Shown here: positions 15,611-23,569 of the stretch, in pieces
How the letters are laid out: each line of letters starts with the position of its first letter
How positions within the stretch are numbered: the stretch's first letter is position 1
Source of the DNA: Pseudomonas fluorescens
GTDB lineage: Bacteria; Pseudomonadota; Gammaproteobacteria; Pseudomonadales; Pseudomonadaceae
NCBI RefSeq assembly: GCF_001648775.1
Contig: NZ_LVEJ01000020.1
Coordinates: 1-34,530, forward strand
Direction of reading: 5' to 3'
DNA length: 34,530 bases
The notes under the pieces: model-generated
What the model saw: the letters and a program-made list of their open reading frames with translations, nothing else
Database searches by the model: none
Told to the model about the DNA's origin: nothing
Translations under genes and position numbers: made by a program

Positions 15611-15913
15611 ATGGACCTACTCGAAATCTTCAAAGCCCTCTCGAACCGTACACGCCTGGAAATCCTCAAAGGCTTGAAGGATCCCGAGAAACACTTTCCT
15701 CCCCAGGACGAAGGTGACGTGTACACGGTGGGCGTTTGCGTCAGCAGTATTCAGGAAGGTGTCGGGCTGTCGCAGTCGACGGTGTCCGATTATCTGGCGA
15801 CGCTGCAACGCGCCGGGCTGGTTGAAGTCAGGCGCATCGGCCAGTGGACTTACTACAAACGCAACGAAGCCGCGATCAGTGCCCTGGCCGAGATCATCGG
15901 CAGCGAGCTGTAA
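15611..15913 (+). CDS. ArsR-type winged-helix repressor
   Basis: A 100-residue ArsR/SmtB-type repressor. The winged helix includes EIFKALSNRTRLEILKGL (residues 5-22), the recognition helix GLSQSTVSDYLATLQRAGLV and the wing VRRIGQWTYYKRN. It lacks the metal-binding ELCVC motif of ArsR. One cysteine (about Cys43, in VGVCVSS) sits near the recognition helix, so a thiol, redox or organic ligand sensor is more likely than a metal sensor; that is inference. The same 20-base palindrome lies before this gene and before the next gene, which strongly suggests autoregulation and control of the oxidoreductase. Confidence 0.9.
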   Translation: MDLLEIFKALSNRTRLEILKGLKDPEKHFPPQDEGDVYTVGVCVSSIQEGVGLSQSTVSDYLATLQRAGLVEVRRIGQWTYYKRNEAAISALAEIIGSEL

Positions 15914-15927
15914 TTTTTTGCCCCATG

Positions 15928-15947
15928 ATATCGAGAATTCCCGATAT
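15928..15947 (+). promoter_or_regulatory. operator O2 before the quinone oxidoreductase gene
   Basis: ATATCGAGAATTCCCGATAT is the second copy of the ArsR-type operator, agreeing with O1 in its outer ATATCG/CCGATAT arms and in the AATTCC core. It lies 27 bases before the ATG at 15975, in the 61-base gap after the repressor gene. The repair of O1 and O2 as a matched pair points to one regulator acting on both promoters. Confidence 0.65.
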
Positions 15948-15974
15948 CCCTTTTTACCGAAACGAGGAAATGCA

Positions 15975-16958
15975 ATGAAAGCGATGATCCTTACTTCATT
16001 TGGCGGCGCGGAATCGTTCGAACTGTGCGACGTGCCCAAACCCGTTCCGCAAGCCGGAGAAGTGCTGGTGCGGGTACATGCCACCTCCATCAACCCGCTG
16101 GATTATCAGGTGCGCCGTGGCGACTATGCGGATTTGGTGCCCCTGCCAGCCATCACCGGTCACGACGTCTCCGGCGTTGTCGAAGCCGTCGGGCCGGGGG
16201 TGACGGCTTTCGCGCCGGGCGACGAAGTCTGGTACACCCCGCAGATATTCGACGGCCCGGGCAGCTACGCCGAGTACCACGTTGCGGCCGCAAGCATTGT
16301 CGGCAAGAAGCCTGCGACGCTGAGCCATCTTGAAGCGGCGAGCCTGAGTCTGGTGGGCGGCACGGCGTGGGAAGCGCTGGTCGTGCGGGCAGCGCTCAGA
16401 GTCGGTGAAAGCGTTCTGATCCACGGCGGTGCGGGCGGTGTCGGTCATGTCGCGATTCAGCTGGCCAAAGCCATCGGCGCGAAGGTCTTCACCACCGTGC
16501 GTGAAGCCAATTTCGAGTTCGCCCGGCGCATGGGCGCCGATGTGCTGATCGACTACGAAAAGGACGATTACGTCGAAGCGATCCTGCGCGAAACCGAGGG
16601 GCGCGGCGTCGATGTCGTGTTCGACACCATCGGTGGCAACACCTTGGCGCGTAGCCCCGACGCACTCGCACAGCTGGGCCGCGTGGTGTCGATCGTCGAC
16701 CTTGCCCAGCCACAAAACCTGATCCAGGCCTGGGGCAAAAACGCCAGTTACCACTTCGTATTCACTCGGCAGAACCGCGGCAAGCTCGATGAACTGAGCG
16801 CCTTGATCGATCGCGGTCAATTGCGGCCGCATGTGGGCGCGGTGTATTCGCTGGCTGACCTGGGACTTGCCCATGCCAGGCTGGAGACGCCCAATAACGG
16901 TGTTCAAGGCAAAATCGCGATTGCCGTTGCGCCGTCGCCCGAACTCGCCAATCGCTGA
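15975..16958 (+). CDS. NADPH:quinone reductase-like oxidoreductase (MDR family)
   Basis: A 327-residue medium-chain dehydrogenase/reductase. The N-terminal catalytic domain has HATSINPLDYQVRRGDY (about residues 34-50) and PAITGHDVSGVVEAVG. The NADPH-binding Rossmann motif is GGAGGVGHVAIQLAKAIGA (about 151-169). The zinc-binding cysteines of alcohol dehydrogenases are absent, so it belongs with zinc-independent quinone or enone reductases. AACGAGGAAATGCA provides the ribosome site for the ATG at 15975. It sits behind operator O2 and ahead of the small barrel protein gene, so it probably responds to the same reactive compound as the ArsR-type repressor. A quinone or electrophile detoxification role is inferred. 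Confidence 0.92.
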   Translation: MKAMILTSFGGAESFELCDVPKPVPQAGEVLVRVHATSINPLDYQVRRGDYADLVPLPAITGHDVSGVVEAVGPGVTAFAPGDEVWYTPQIFDGPGSYAEYHVAAASIVGKKPATLSHLEAASLSLVGGTAWEALVVRAALRVGESVLIHGGAGGVGHVAIQLAKAIGAKVFTTVREANFEFARRMGADVLIDYEKDDYVEAILRETEGRGVDVVFDTIGGNTLARSPDALAQLGRVVSIVDLAQPQNLIQAWGKNASYHFVFTRQNRGKLDELSALIDRGQLRPHVGAVYSLADLGLAHARLETPNNGVQGKIAIAVAPSPELANR

Positions 16959-16979
16959 ACCCAGTGCAAGGAGAACACC

Positions 16980-17288
16980 ATGATTTATGAGATCGCTTTA
17001 CTGCCCGTTCACACAGAACAAACTGCGGCGTTTCGGCATGCGTTTACCGAGGTCGAGCCTTTGCTCAAACGCGCAAAGGGCTACGGCGGCCACCTGCTCG
17101 CACAAGGGATCGAAACGCCAGAGATCTTCAACCTGATCGTGCGCTGGCAATCTCTTGAAGATCACACGCCGGGGTTTGAAGCGAGTGAAGACCATCGGGT
17201 TTTCATGCTGGGTCTGGAGGAGTATTTTTCCGAGGAACCGAAGGTTTATCACATTGAGGGTGGCGTTTTTGCGCAGCCGTTCAACTAA
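16980..17288 (+). CDS. antibiotic biosynthesis monooxygenase-like (ABM/dimeric alpha-beta barrel) protein
   Basis: A 102-residue protein with the size and pattern of a dimeric ferredoxin-like alpha-beta barrel: a first strand MIYEIALLPV, a helix AFRHAFTEVEPLLKRAKG, a strand FNLIVRWQSLEDH and a C-terminal strand VYHIEGGV. ABM-type barrels include quinol monooxygenases such as YgiN, which often pair with quinone reductases. That pairing is seen here: the gene follows the oxidoreductase by 21 bases with a strong AAGGAG site. Cofactor-free oxidation of a quinol is therefore a reasonable guess, not shown. Confidence 0.75.
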   Translation: MIYEIALLPVHTEQTAAFRHAFTEVEPLLKRAKGYGGHLLAQGIETPEIFNLIVRWQSLEDHTPGFEASEDHRVFMLGLEEYFSEEPKVYHIEGGVFAQPFN

Positions 17289-17312
17289 TCTCTGGCAGTG
17301 ACGCCGATCAAT

Positions 17313-17400
17313 GTGGGAGCGAGCCTGCTCGCGAAAGCGGTGCTTCAGTCGGCATATCCAGTGACTGACACACAGCATTCGCGAGCAGGCTCGCTCCCAC
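17313..17400. repeat. REPIN
   Basis: An 88-base inverted pair of AGCCTGCTCGC-type REPs between the convergent barrel-protein and LysE genes; it ends four bases before the LysE stop. Confidence 0.92.
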
Positions 17401-17404
17401 AGGG

Positions 17405-17992
17405 TCAAGTGAACAACAAGTAGATTGCACTCAATGCCAACAAGCCCGCCATCACCCGATTGAACCAGCGCATCCCCGCCGCATTGCTCAAATACCCACG
17501 CAAAAACGTCCCGGCATACACCCAGCAGCCGACCGACAGATAACAGATCACCAGATAGACCGCCGCAAACTGCCAGACCAACCGCGCCTCGCCATCGGCG
17601 ACAAACGCGCCCATACCCGCGACGCAGGCCAGCCAGGCTTTCGGGTTGAGCCACTGCATCACCGCGCCATAGAGCATTGATGGCGCCCGGGCGGAATCCT
17701 TTGCGTTCAACTGCCCGTCATCCATGGCCAGTTTCCACGCCATGAACAGCAGAAACGCCACACCGGCCAACTGCACCACTCGGGTCATGAACGGCCAGAG
17801 CTTGAGTACCTCGTGCAGACCCAACCCCATCAGCACCAGCAGCAACACAAACCCTAACGTGGCCCCGGCGACATGCCGCTGGCTGGCGCGAAAGCCGAAC
17901 TGTGCCCCGGAACTCAACGCCACGATATTCACTGGCCCCGGCGTGATGGACGCCGCCAGCGCAAACGCCGCCATCGAAACAATCAGACTCAT
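17405..17992 (-). CDS. LysE family amino-acid exporter
   Basis: A 195-residue inner-membrane exporter of the LysE/RhtB superfamily with about six hydrophobic segments. The family signature near the N terminus is ITPGPVNIVALSSGAQFGFRAS (residues 16-37), and the mid-protein motif WLNPKAWLACVAG is also present. The substrate is probably an amino acid or derivative, not identifiable. AGGTG lies five bases before the ATG. No regulator is adjacent on the same strand. Confidence 0.9.
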   Translation of the reverse strand: MSLIVSMAAFALAASITPGPVNIVALSSGAQFGFRASQRHVAGATLGFVLLLVLMGLGLHEVLKLWPFMTRVVQLAGVAFLLFMAWKLAMDDGQLNAKDSARAPSMLYGAVMQWLNPKAWLACVAGMGAFVADGEARLVWQFAAVYLVICYLSVGCWVYAGTFLRGYLSNAAGMRWFNRVMAGLLALSAIYLLFT

Positions 17993-18088
17993 CGCACACC
18001 TGCTTCAAATCGAGGAACAAGGTGCTCACCCTAGCCACCGCCCTGCTCCCGGTATTGAAGAAAATGCCCCTGACCGCACATATCCCTT

Positions 18089-18175
18089 GTGGGAGCGAGC
18101 TTGCTCGCGAAAGCGGTGGGTCATTCAACACTGCATTGCCAGGACGACCCCATTCGCGAGCAAGCTCGCTCCCAC
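18089..18175. repeat. REPIN
   Basis: An 87-base inverted REP pair of the AGCTTGCTCGC type between the LysE gene start and the 3' end of bphP. Confidence 0.92.
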
Positions 18176-18189
18176 ATAAAAATCGAGGC

Positions 18190-20427
18190 TCAGTCCAAAC
18201 GCGGCACGGTGAAGCGGAACTCGCTGCCCTGCCCCGGCTCGCTCTCGGCGAAGATCCGTCCGCCGTGGGCTTCGACGATGCCTTGGGTGATGTACAAACC
18301 CAGGCCCGTACCGGTCGGATTGCCCTCTTTCACCGTCCAGTAACGGTCGAACACATGCGGCAAATGTTCCTTGGGAATGCCTTCGCCACTGTCGCGCACG
18401 GTGAAGACGATGTCATCGCCAACAGACGTGGCCTGCACGCCGACCGTGCCCAGTCGCGGGGTGAATTTGATCGCGTTGCCGACCAGGTTCGACAGCACCT
18501 GAAACAGCCGCTCCGGGTCGGCATGAATGCGCAGATCAGCATCAGCGGCGAAGGAAATGCTGATGTCCTTGTCCAGTGCCAGCGGCGCAAGCAGTGCCTG
18601 CGCTTCTTCGAACATCTGCCCGACGTCGAGTTTTTGCGGGGTGATGGAGTAGCGCCCGGCATCGATTTTCGAGGTGTCGAGCAAGTCCTCCAGCAGTGTG
18701 TTCATGCGCCCGGCGGCTTGTTGCATGGTGTCGATGGCCGTGGAGATGCGCCGCGAGGTGTGCGGGCCGTCGGAGCTGAAGGCCTTCTGCATCATGCCGC
18801 AGAGCATTGAAATCACGGTCATCGGGTTGCGCAGATCGTGCGACACCACCGCCACCAACTCATCACGTGCACGGACCGCTTCCTGCTCGCGGCGCACCTG
18901 CCGGGCCAGATCGTTTTCCAGCGCCGAACGCCGCAGGTCGTTGGCCGCGAACAAATCACCGTGGCTCCACTTGGTGGAGATCCCGGCCATCTCGACTTTC
19001 CAGATTTCAAACGAGGTGCGCGGGCGCAAGCGCAGGCCGGCGTCGGAGTTTTCCAGGTCCAGCGGCTTGCGCGGGTCGCCGCTCCAATTGATGTTTTCCT
19101 TGACCTCGGGACGGAACCACAACACACCGTTGTCGACCGGTTTCGGCAGGCTCAAGGCGAGCACGCCGCTGGCGACCTGCTGATAGTGGGCGGCCGGCGG
19201 ATAGACGCTGGCCAGATGATGACTGGCGAACACCGGCTCGCCGCCGTTCTGAAGCCACTTGTGCAGGGCGCGGATTTCTTCCGGCTCCGGGCAGTTGCCG
19301 TAGCGGTGCAGTTGTTTGTCTTCGATGATTGCGATACCGCCGGCATTGGTCAGCGCCATCAGGGTTTGCGGCTGGTTGGCCAGACCGTCGAAGACATTCT
19401 GCGGCGAGTCGATCATCGCTTGATTGAGCAGCGCCAACGCCTCGACCTTTTCTTCGCGCTGACGGCTGATCTCCAGCGCTTCCATGGCGCTGATCTGCAG
19501 CGACAACACTTGACCGATGGTCTGGCACGCCGCGCGTAATTCATGCGGCACATGCAACGGCTGGCGATTGCCGCAACTGATCAAGCCCCACAGCTTGTCG
19601 CCCTTGAGCAGGGAAATGCTCATCGACGACAGCACGCCCATGTTCTTCATGTATTGGCAGTGGATCGGCGACACGCTGCGCAGCGTGGCAAAACTCAGGT
19701 CCAGCGGCGCGTCAGTGTCCGGGCGCAGCTTTGGCAGCAGCGGCACCGGTTGGTAGTCGGCATTGGGGATGATCCGCAGCCAATTGGTCCGATACAGCTC
19801 GCGCGCCTGCTCGGGAATGTCCGACGCAGGGAAGAACAGGCCGTTGAACACTTCCATCGACGGGTCCGAGGCTTCAGCGATGACCTGGCCGTGGCCCTCT
19901 TCCTCGAAACGGTAGATCAGCACCCGGTCGTAACCGGTCATCGCCTGGATTTCCTTGACGCTGATGTCGTACAGCGCCTGCAACGTTGTGGCCGCTTGCA
20001 GACGCTGGAGCATGCGCCCCAGATGGGTCTGGTTGCCGGCGACGTTGCGCGGCTGGAAGTTCTCGACGTGGATTTCCAGCTCCAGAATCAGCACGCCCTG
20101 ATGACGGTGCAGCAAGCCTTCGAACGCGGTGCCGTTGAGCCGCAAGCGCAGCGGCTCCAAGTCAGACAGCGAAGGTTGCAGCAAGGCTTCGCGCACTTGC
20201 GCCGCTTCGGCATCGCCAATCAAGCTTTCCAGTGGCTGACCGATCAGGCTCTGCGGCGCGCGGCCCAGCAGGGTTTCGACGTTGGCGCTGACTTGAATGA
20301 TCACCAACTCAGGCTCGCTAAGGGTCAGCAACAAACCGTGGGGCTGGATCGCGCCGGGGAAACGAATCGGCTCGTCGGCACAGTTGGCCAGCAGTTCTTC
20401 AAAGGCTTCTTTGTCTTGCGGATTCAT
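18190..20427 (-). CDS. bphP: bacteriophytochrome sensor histidine kinase
   Basis: A red/far-red light-sensing histidine kinase of 745 residues. Order of domains: PAS (about 15-120), GAF (about 140-305), PHY (about 320-495), HisKA (about 515-585) and HATPase (about 630-740). The biliverdin-attaching cysteine is Cys16 (NCADEPIRFPGAIQPHG). The GAF contacts PASDIP (200-205) and SPIHCQYMKNMGV (His256) are intact. The PHY tongue has the PRTSF motif. The phosphorylated histidine is His530 (VVSHDLRNP), and the ATP site shows DSGEGIP and GTGLGLYI. Everything needed for a working photosensor is present. No response regulator gene is adjacent, so the partner must be elsewhere. Its start overlaps the heme oxygenase stop by four bases (ATGA). 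Confidence 0.97.
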   Translation of the reverse strand: MNPQDKEAFEELLANCADEPIRFPGAIQPHGLLLTLSEPELVIIQVSANVETLLGRAPQSLIGQPLESLIGDAEAAQVREALLQPSLSDLEPLRLRLNGTAFEGLLHRHQGVLILELEIHVENFQPRNVAGNQTHLGRMLQRLQAATTLQALYDISVKEIQAMTGYDRVLIYRFEEEGHGQVIAEASDPSMEVFNGLFFPASDIPEQARELYRTNWLRIIPNADYQPVPLLPKLRPDTDAPLDLSFATLRSVSPIHCQYMKNMGVLSSMSISLLKGDKLWGLISCGNRQPLHVPHELRAACQTIGQVLSLQISAMEALEISRQREEKVEALALLNQAMIDSPQNVFDGLANQPQTLMALTNAGGIAIIEDKQLHRYGNCPEPEEIRALHKWLQNGGEPVFASHHLASVYPPAAHYQQVASGVLALSLPKPVDNGVLWFRPEVKENINWSGDPRKPLDLENSDAGLRLRPRTSFEIWKVEMAGISTKWSHGDLFAANDLRRSALENDLARQVRREQEAVRARDELVAVVSHDLRNPMTVISMLCGMMQKAFSSDGPHTSRRISTAIDTMQQAAGRMNTLLEDLLDTSKIDAGRYSITPQKLDVGQMFEEAQALLAPLALDKDISISFAADADLRIHADPERLFQVLSNLVGNAIKFTPRLGTVGVQATSVGDDIVFTVRDSGEGIPKEHLPHVFDRYWTVKEGNPTGTGLGLYITQGIVEAHGGRIFAESEPGQGSEFRFTVPRLD

Positions 20428-21038
20428 GCCAGTACCTCCCGGCTTTCGAGCCAGTGCTCGAAACCGCTGAATGTGGTTTGTGCCGCTGTGACGACGGCGG
20501 CGCGCTCGGTGGCGCTCATTGGGCGATTGCCCAGATACTCAATAAAATCGCGCCAACGGCGCCCGGTGGCAGCGCCGTAAATATCGAGAAAGGCTGCACC
20601 GTTGTCGGCTTCCAGGCCTAACCGTGTCGAGATTTCCCGGCGCAGGATTTGCCCGCCGAGCGTTGCCCCCTCCAGCACATAAAGCACGCCAAGGCAGGCA
20701 GCGCTTGAGTCGATGACCGGCAATTGCTGGCAGTGCGGCAGGCTTTGCAACACTTCGGTAGATACGCCCAGCAGGTGCAGATCAGTGCGCAAGGTTGGCG
20801 CTTTGAGTCGGGGCGTCAGATCAAAATCGGCAGGCATTGCATCGCTGCGGAGCAAGGCGTTTTCCAGCGGCAGATAGAAGCCGTAATAAGCCTGCATCAG
20901 CCGCACAAAGGCCTGCTTATCGAGGGTATCGGAGAAAAAGGGAAGGCGTTTTTCCAGTGCGATGTGCAGCTCGGCAGTGCCGGCCCGCAGATCTTGCAGC
21001 ACCGGTGGCACATAAACTTCACGGGCCTTTGCTTGCAT
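20424..21038 (-). CDS. bphO: biliverdin-producing heme oxygenase
   Basis: A 204-residue bacterial heme oxygenase that should open haem to biliverdin IX, supplying the chromophore to the phytochrome encoded next. The proximal haem ligand is His25 (TAELHIALEKRLPFF), and the distal helix has the glycine-rich GATLGGQ segment. The frame is open upstream to 21170, but the conserved protein begins at the ATG at 21038, where a purine-rich AAGAG site precedes it. The ATGA overlap with bphP implies translational coupling, so the two proteins are made together. The gene order bphO-bphP is the usual Pseudomonas arrangement. Confidence 0.95.
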   Translation of the reverse strand: MQAKAREVYVPPVLQDLRAGTAELHIALEKRLPFFSDTLDKQAFVRLMQAYYGFYLPLENALLRSDAMPADFDLTPRLKAPTLRTDLHLLGVSTEVLQSLPHCQQLPVIDSSAACLGVLYVLEGATLGGQILRREISTRLGLEADNGAAFLDIYGAATGRRWRDFIEYLGNRPMSATERAAVVTAAQTTFSGFEHWLESREVLA

Positions 21039-21159
21039 GTAGATCGCTCTTGGTGGGGCCGCCTGGGGCCTAACGGGGTGAGTGCAACGTCGGCGAAATT
21101 TTACACGGCTATCGCGATTCCTGACCGGCCGGATAATTATTTCTGCCGAAACCATCACC

Positions 21160-21176
21160 CTCTGAGTCATTCAGAG
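21160..21176. other. small hairpin between bphO and the LysE gene
   Basis: CTCTGA-GTCAT-TCAGAG is a perfect six-base inverted repeat in the 276-base gap between the divergent bphO and LysE genes. It could be an operator or only a chance hairpin. I could not find convincing promoter boxes around it. Confidence 0.3.
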
Positions 21177-21314
21177 TGAAGGCATCTGCAAAAAGTTCGA
21201 CCGCGTTGCCCAACAGCCCACGGGCGCTGTACCGCGACAGCGCTGCGTGACTGTATGGGTCGGGGCGCCTGGTGGCTGTGCTAAAAATATCGCTCTGGTT
21301 TCTGGAGTGCCGTC

Positions 21315-21935
21315 ATGAATCTCGCCACCCTCACCCTGTTTCTTCCGGCCTGTTTCGCCCTGAACATGGCCCCCGGGCCGAACAATCTGCTGTCGGTCAG
21401 CAACGCCACGCGTTATGGCTTTCGCCGCGCGTGCACGGCGGGCATCGGGCGGATTCTGGCGTTCGCCGGGATGATTGCGCTGGCCGGTGCGGGCCTGTCG
21501 GTGGTGCTGCAGACCTCGGAATGGCTGTTCCATGCGATCAAGATCATTGGCGCGGCGTATCTGTTGTATCTGGCCTGGCAGTTGTGGCGGGCCAATCCTG
21601 AGGCCGAGCAGCTGGTAACGGGCGCGACCGTTGGTTTCTTTGCGTTGGCGCGGCAGGAGTTTCTGGTGGCGGCGGGCAATCCGAAGGCGATCCTGTTGTT
21701 TACCGCGTTTCTGCCGCAGTTCGTCGACCCGACGCGCCCGGTGCCGGCGCAGTTTGCGGTGCTGGGCGTGCTGTTCCTGTTGCTGGAATGGATCGCCATC
21801 AGCGCCTACGCGTGGATGGGCCTGCACATGCGCCGCTGGTTCGCCGAGCCGCGCGGCAAACGGATGTTCAATCGTTGCTGCGCAGGCTTGCTGTCGGCGG
21901 CAGCTTCGGTGTTGTTGCTGGCGAAACGCGCTTAA
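21315..21935 (+). CDS. LysE family translocator
   Basis: A 206-residue inner-membrane exporter of the LysE/RhtB superfamily. It has the N-terminal signature NMAPGPNNLLSVSNATRYGFRRA (residues 17-39), the later AAGNPKAILLFTAFLPQF and about six hydrophobic segments. It is clearly distinct from the other LysE protein in this window. GGAG lies seven bases before the ATG. It is divergent from bphO, and its stop codon overlaps the stop of the convergent VOC gene on a single TTAA. Substrate unknown, probably an amino acid. Confidence 0.91.
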   Translation: MNLATLTLFLPACFALNMAPGPNNLLSVSNATRYGFRRACTAGIGRILAFAGMIALAGAGLSVVLQTSEWLFHAIKIIGAAYLLYLAWQLWRANPEAEQLVTGATVGFFALARQEFLVAAGNPKAILLFTAFLPQFVDPTRPVPAQFAVLGVLFLLLEWIAISAYAWMGLHMRRWFAEPRGKRMFNRCCAGLLSAAASVLLLAKRA

Positions 21936-22345
21936 GCCGCGGATGGGCCTTTGAGTTCGACCTGATTGCCGTCCGGGTCGAAGCAGTACAGCGACAGCCC
22001 TTTGCCCTCGGCGCCGAAGCGTGACTCGGCTTTTGCCACGCTCAGGCCGAAGGTTTGCAGATGTTCAATCAGCGCCGCTTCATCGAACGGTTCGATGCGC
22101 AGGCAGAAGTGATCGACGTTGCGCCGCTCGGCCCCGGCCGCCGCGCCGCCCTTGCGGCCGAGTTCGCCTTGCAGGTCGACGAGGTCGATCATCGAAGTGC
22201 CGGCGCGCAGGTGGATCAGGCCCAGCGGTTCGTTGCGTTTGACCACTTCAGCGCCGAACACCTGGCCGTAGAAGTCAATGCTGCGCTGCAGATCGGCGAC
22301 GCGCAGGACGATGTGATCGATATGTTGGATAGTGAAGGGGTGCAT
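21932..22345 (-). CDS. VOC family protein (glyoxalase/fosfomycin-resistance-like fold)
   Basis: A 137-residue vicinal oxygen chelate protein. It starts with the typical IQHIDHIVLRVADLQRSIDFYGQVFG (residues 7-32) and ends with a strand carrying GKGLSLYCFDPDGNQVELKG. Metal-ligand candidates are His10, His73 or so in VDHFCLRI and the glutamate in NQVELKG, the usual VOC pattern. The substrate is unknown; members include glyoxalases, dioxygenases and thiol transferases. GAGGAACCC provides the ribosome site before the ATG at 22345. It is divergent from ada across a 109-base gap. Confidence 0.92.
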   Translation of the reverse strand: MHPFTIQHIDHIVLRVADLQRSIDFYGQVFGAEVVKRNEPLGLIHLRAGTSMIDLVDLQGELGRKGGAAAGAERRNVDHFCLRIEPFDEAALIEHLQTFGLSVAKAESRFGAEGKGLSLYCFDPDGNQVELKGPSAA

Positions 22346-22454
22346 GGGTTGGGTTCCTCACATTCAGCGACCCGCTCATTGTGGTGCAGAATCGGAAAAA
22401 TTCACTGTCGATTTTCCGGTGGAGCCATCGACAAACTGGTTTTACTCTCAGCCC

Positions 22455-23537
22455 ATGAACATACAAACCGCTGTTTTGCCGCCCCACGCCGAGATGGTTC
22501 GCGCCATGCTCGAACGCGACACTGCCTATGAAGGCGTGTTCTTCACGGCCGTAAAAACCACCGGGATCTTCTGCCGTCCCAGTTGCACGGCGCGCAAGCC
22601 AAAACCGCAGAACGTCGAGTTCTTCGCCCATGCCGACGATTGCCTGTCGGCGGGTTATCGCGCCTGCCTGCGCTGCAAACCGCTGGACGCCGCGGCCATC
22701 GCGCCGGACTGGGTGCAGCGCTTGCTCAAAGCAGTGGAGGCCGACCCGGAGGTGCGCTGGAGTGATGCGCAGTTGCTCGCTGAAGGCATCGAACCGCTGA
22801 AACTGCGGCGCTGGTTCAAACAGCATTTCGGCATGACCTTCCATGCGTGGCTACGCACGCGCCGCTTGGGCATGGCGCTGGGCGGCATCAAGCAAGGCAC
22901 CTCGATTGATCATGCCGCGTTTGATTCAGGCTATGAGTCGCTCAGCGGTTTTCGCGATGCCTTTCAGAAGTCCTTTCACATCACGCCCGGCCGCGTCGCG
23001 CAGAGCGAACCACTGCTGTTCACCCGACTGACCACACCGTTGGGGCCGATGATCGCCATGGCCGAGCGCCGTGGGCTGGTGTTGCTGGAGTTTCTTGATC
23101 GCCCGGCGCTGACCCGCGAGGTCGAGGAATTGCAGAATCGCTACGGCTACGCAGTCGCGCCGGGGCACAACGCGTATTTGCAGCAGATCGAGGAGCAACT
23201 GGCGCGGTATTTCGCCGGCGAGCTGACGAACTTTACCGTATCTCTGCATCTGCCCGGCAGCGAGTTCGCCCGGCAGGTCTGGTCGGCGCTGCTGCAAATC
23301 CCTTATGGCCACACCAGCACCTACGGCGCCATCGCCGCCGGTATGGGCAAGCCCGGCGCCAGTCGCGCGGTCGGTCTGGCCAATGGGCACAATCGTCTGT
23401 CGATTGTGGTGCCCTGCCATCGAGTGATCGGCGCGGATGGCTCGCTGACCGGCTATGGTGGTGGGCAGCCGCGCAAAGCGTTTCTGCTGCGGCTGGAAAA
23501 CGCCGCCGTGCAGCTCGCCCAACCATTGGCTTTCTGA
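22455..23537 (+). CDS. ada: bifunctional DNA-repair methyltransferase and regulator Ada
   Basis: A 360-residue Ada protein that removes methyl groups from DNA and activates the adaptive response. The N-terminal zinc domain has Cys40, Cys44, Cys71 and Cys74 (FCRPSC and CLRCK); the first is the expected acceptor of methyl groups from phosphotriesters. An AraC-like helix-turn-helix follows (about residues 95-185; LKLRRWFKQHFGMTFHAWL). The C-terminal O6-methylguanine methyltransferase domain has IPYGHTSTYG and the acceptor Cys321 in PCHRV. All active cysteines are present. The ATG at 22455 is the conserved start. Ada should activate its own operon, which includes the two genes downstream. Confidence 0.96.
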   Translation: MNIQTAVLPPHAEMVRAMLERDTAYEGVFFTAVKTTGIFCRPSCTARKPKPQNVEFFAHADDCLSAGYRACLRCKPLDAAAIAPDWVQRLLKAVEADPEVRWSDAQLLAEGIEPLKLRRWFKQHFGMTFHAWLRTRRLGMALGGIKQGTSIDHAAFDSGYESLSGFRDAFQKSFHITPGRVAQSEPLLFTRLTTPLGPMIAMAERRGLVLLEFLDRPALTREVEELQNRYGYAVAPGHNAYLQQIEEQLARYFAGELTNFTVSLHLPGSEFARQVWSALLQIPYGHTSTYGAIAAGMGKPGASRAVGLANGHNRLSIVVPCHRVIGADGSLTGYGGGQPRKAFLLRLENAAVQLAQPLAF

Positions 23538-23569
23538 CCAACCCGATCAACTGACAAGAAGGATTTTTG

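Noticed and set aside
15714..15974. Upstream extension of the quinone oxidoreductase frame
   Set aside because: It overlaps the ArsR-type gene in another frame and the operator. The ATG at 15975 has a ribosome site and begins the conserved MDR N terminus.
19543..20580. Plus-strand open frame of 345 codons opposite bphP/bphO
   Set aside because: It is antisense to genes with complete phytochrome and heme oxygenase motifs. No recognisable protein and no good start.
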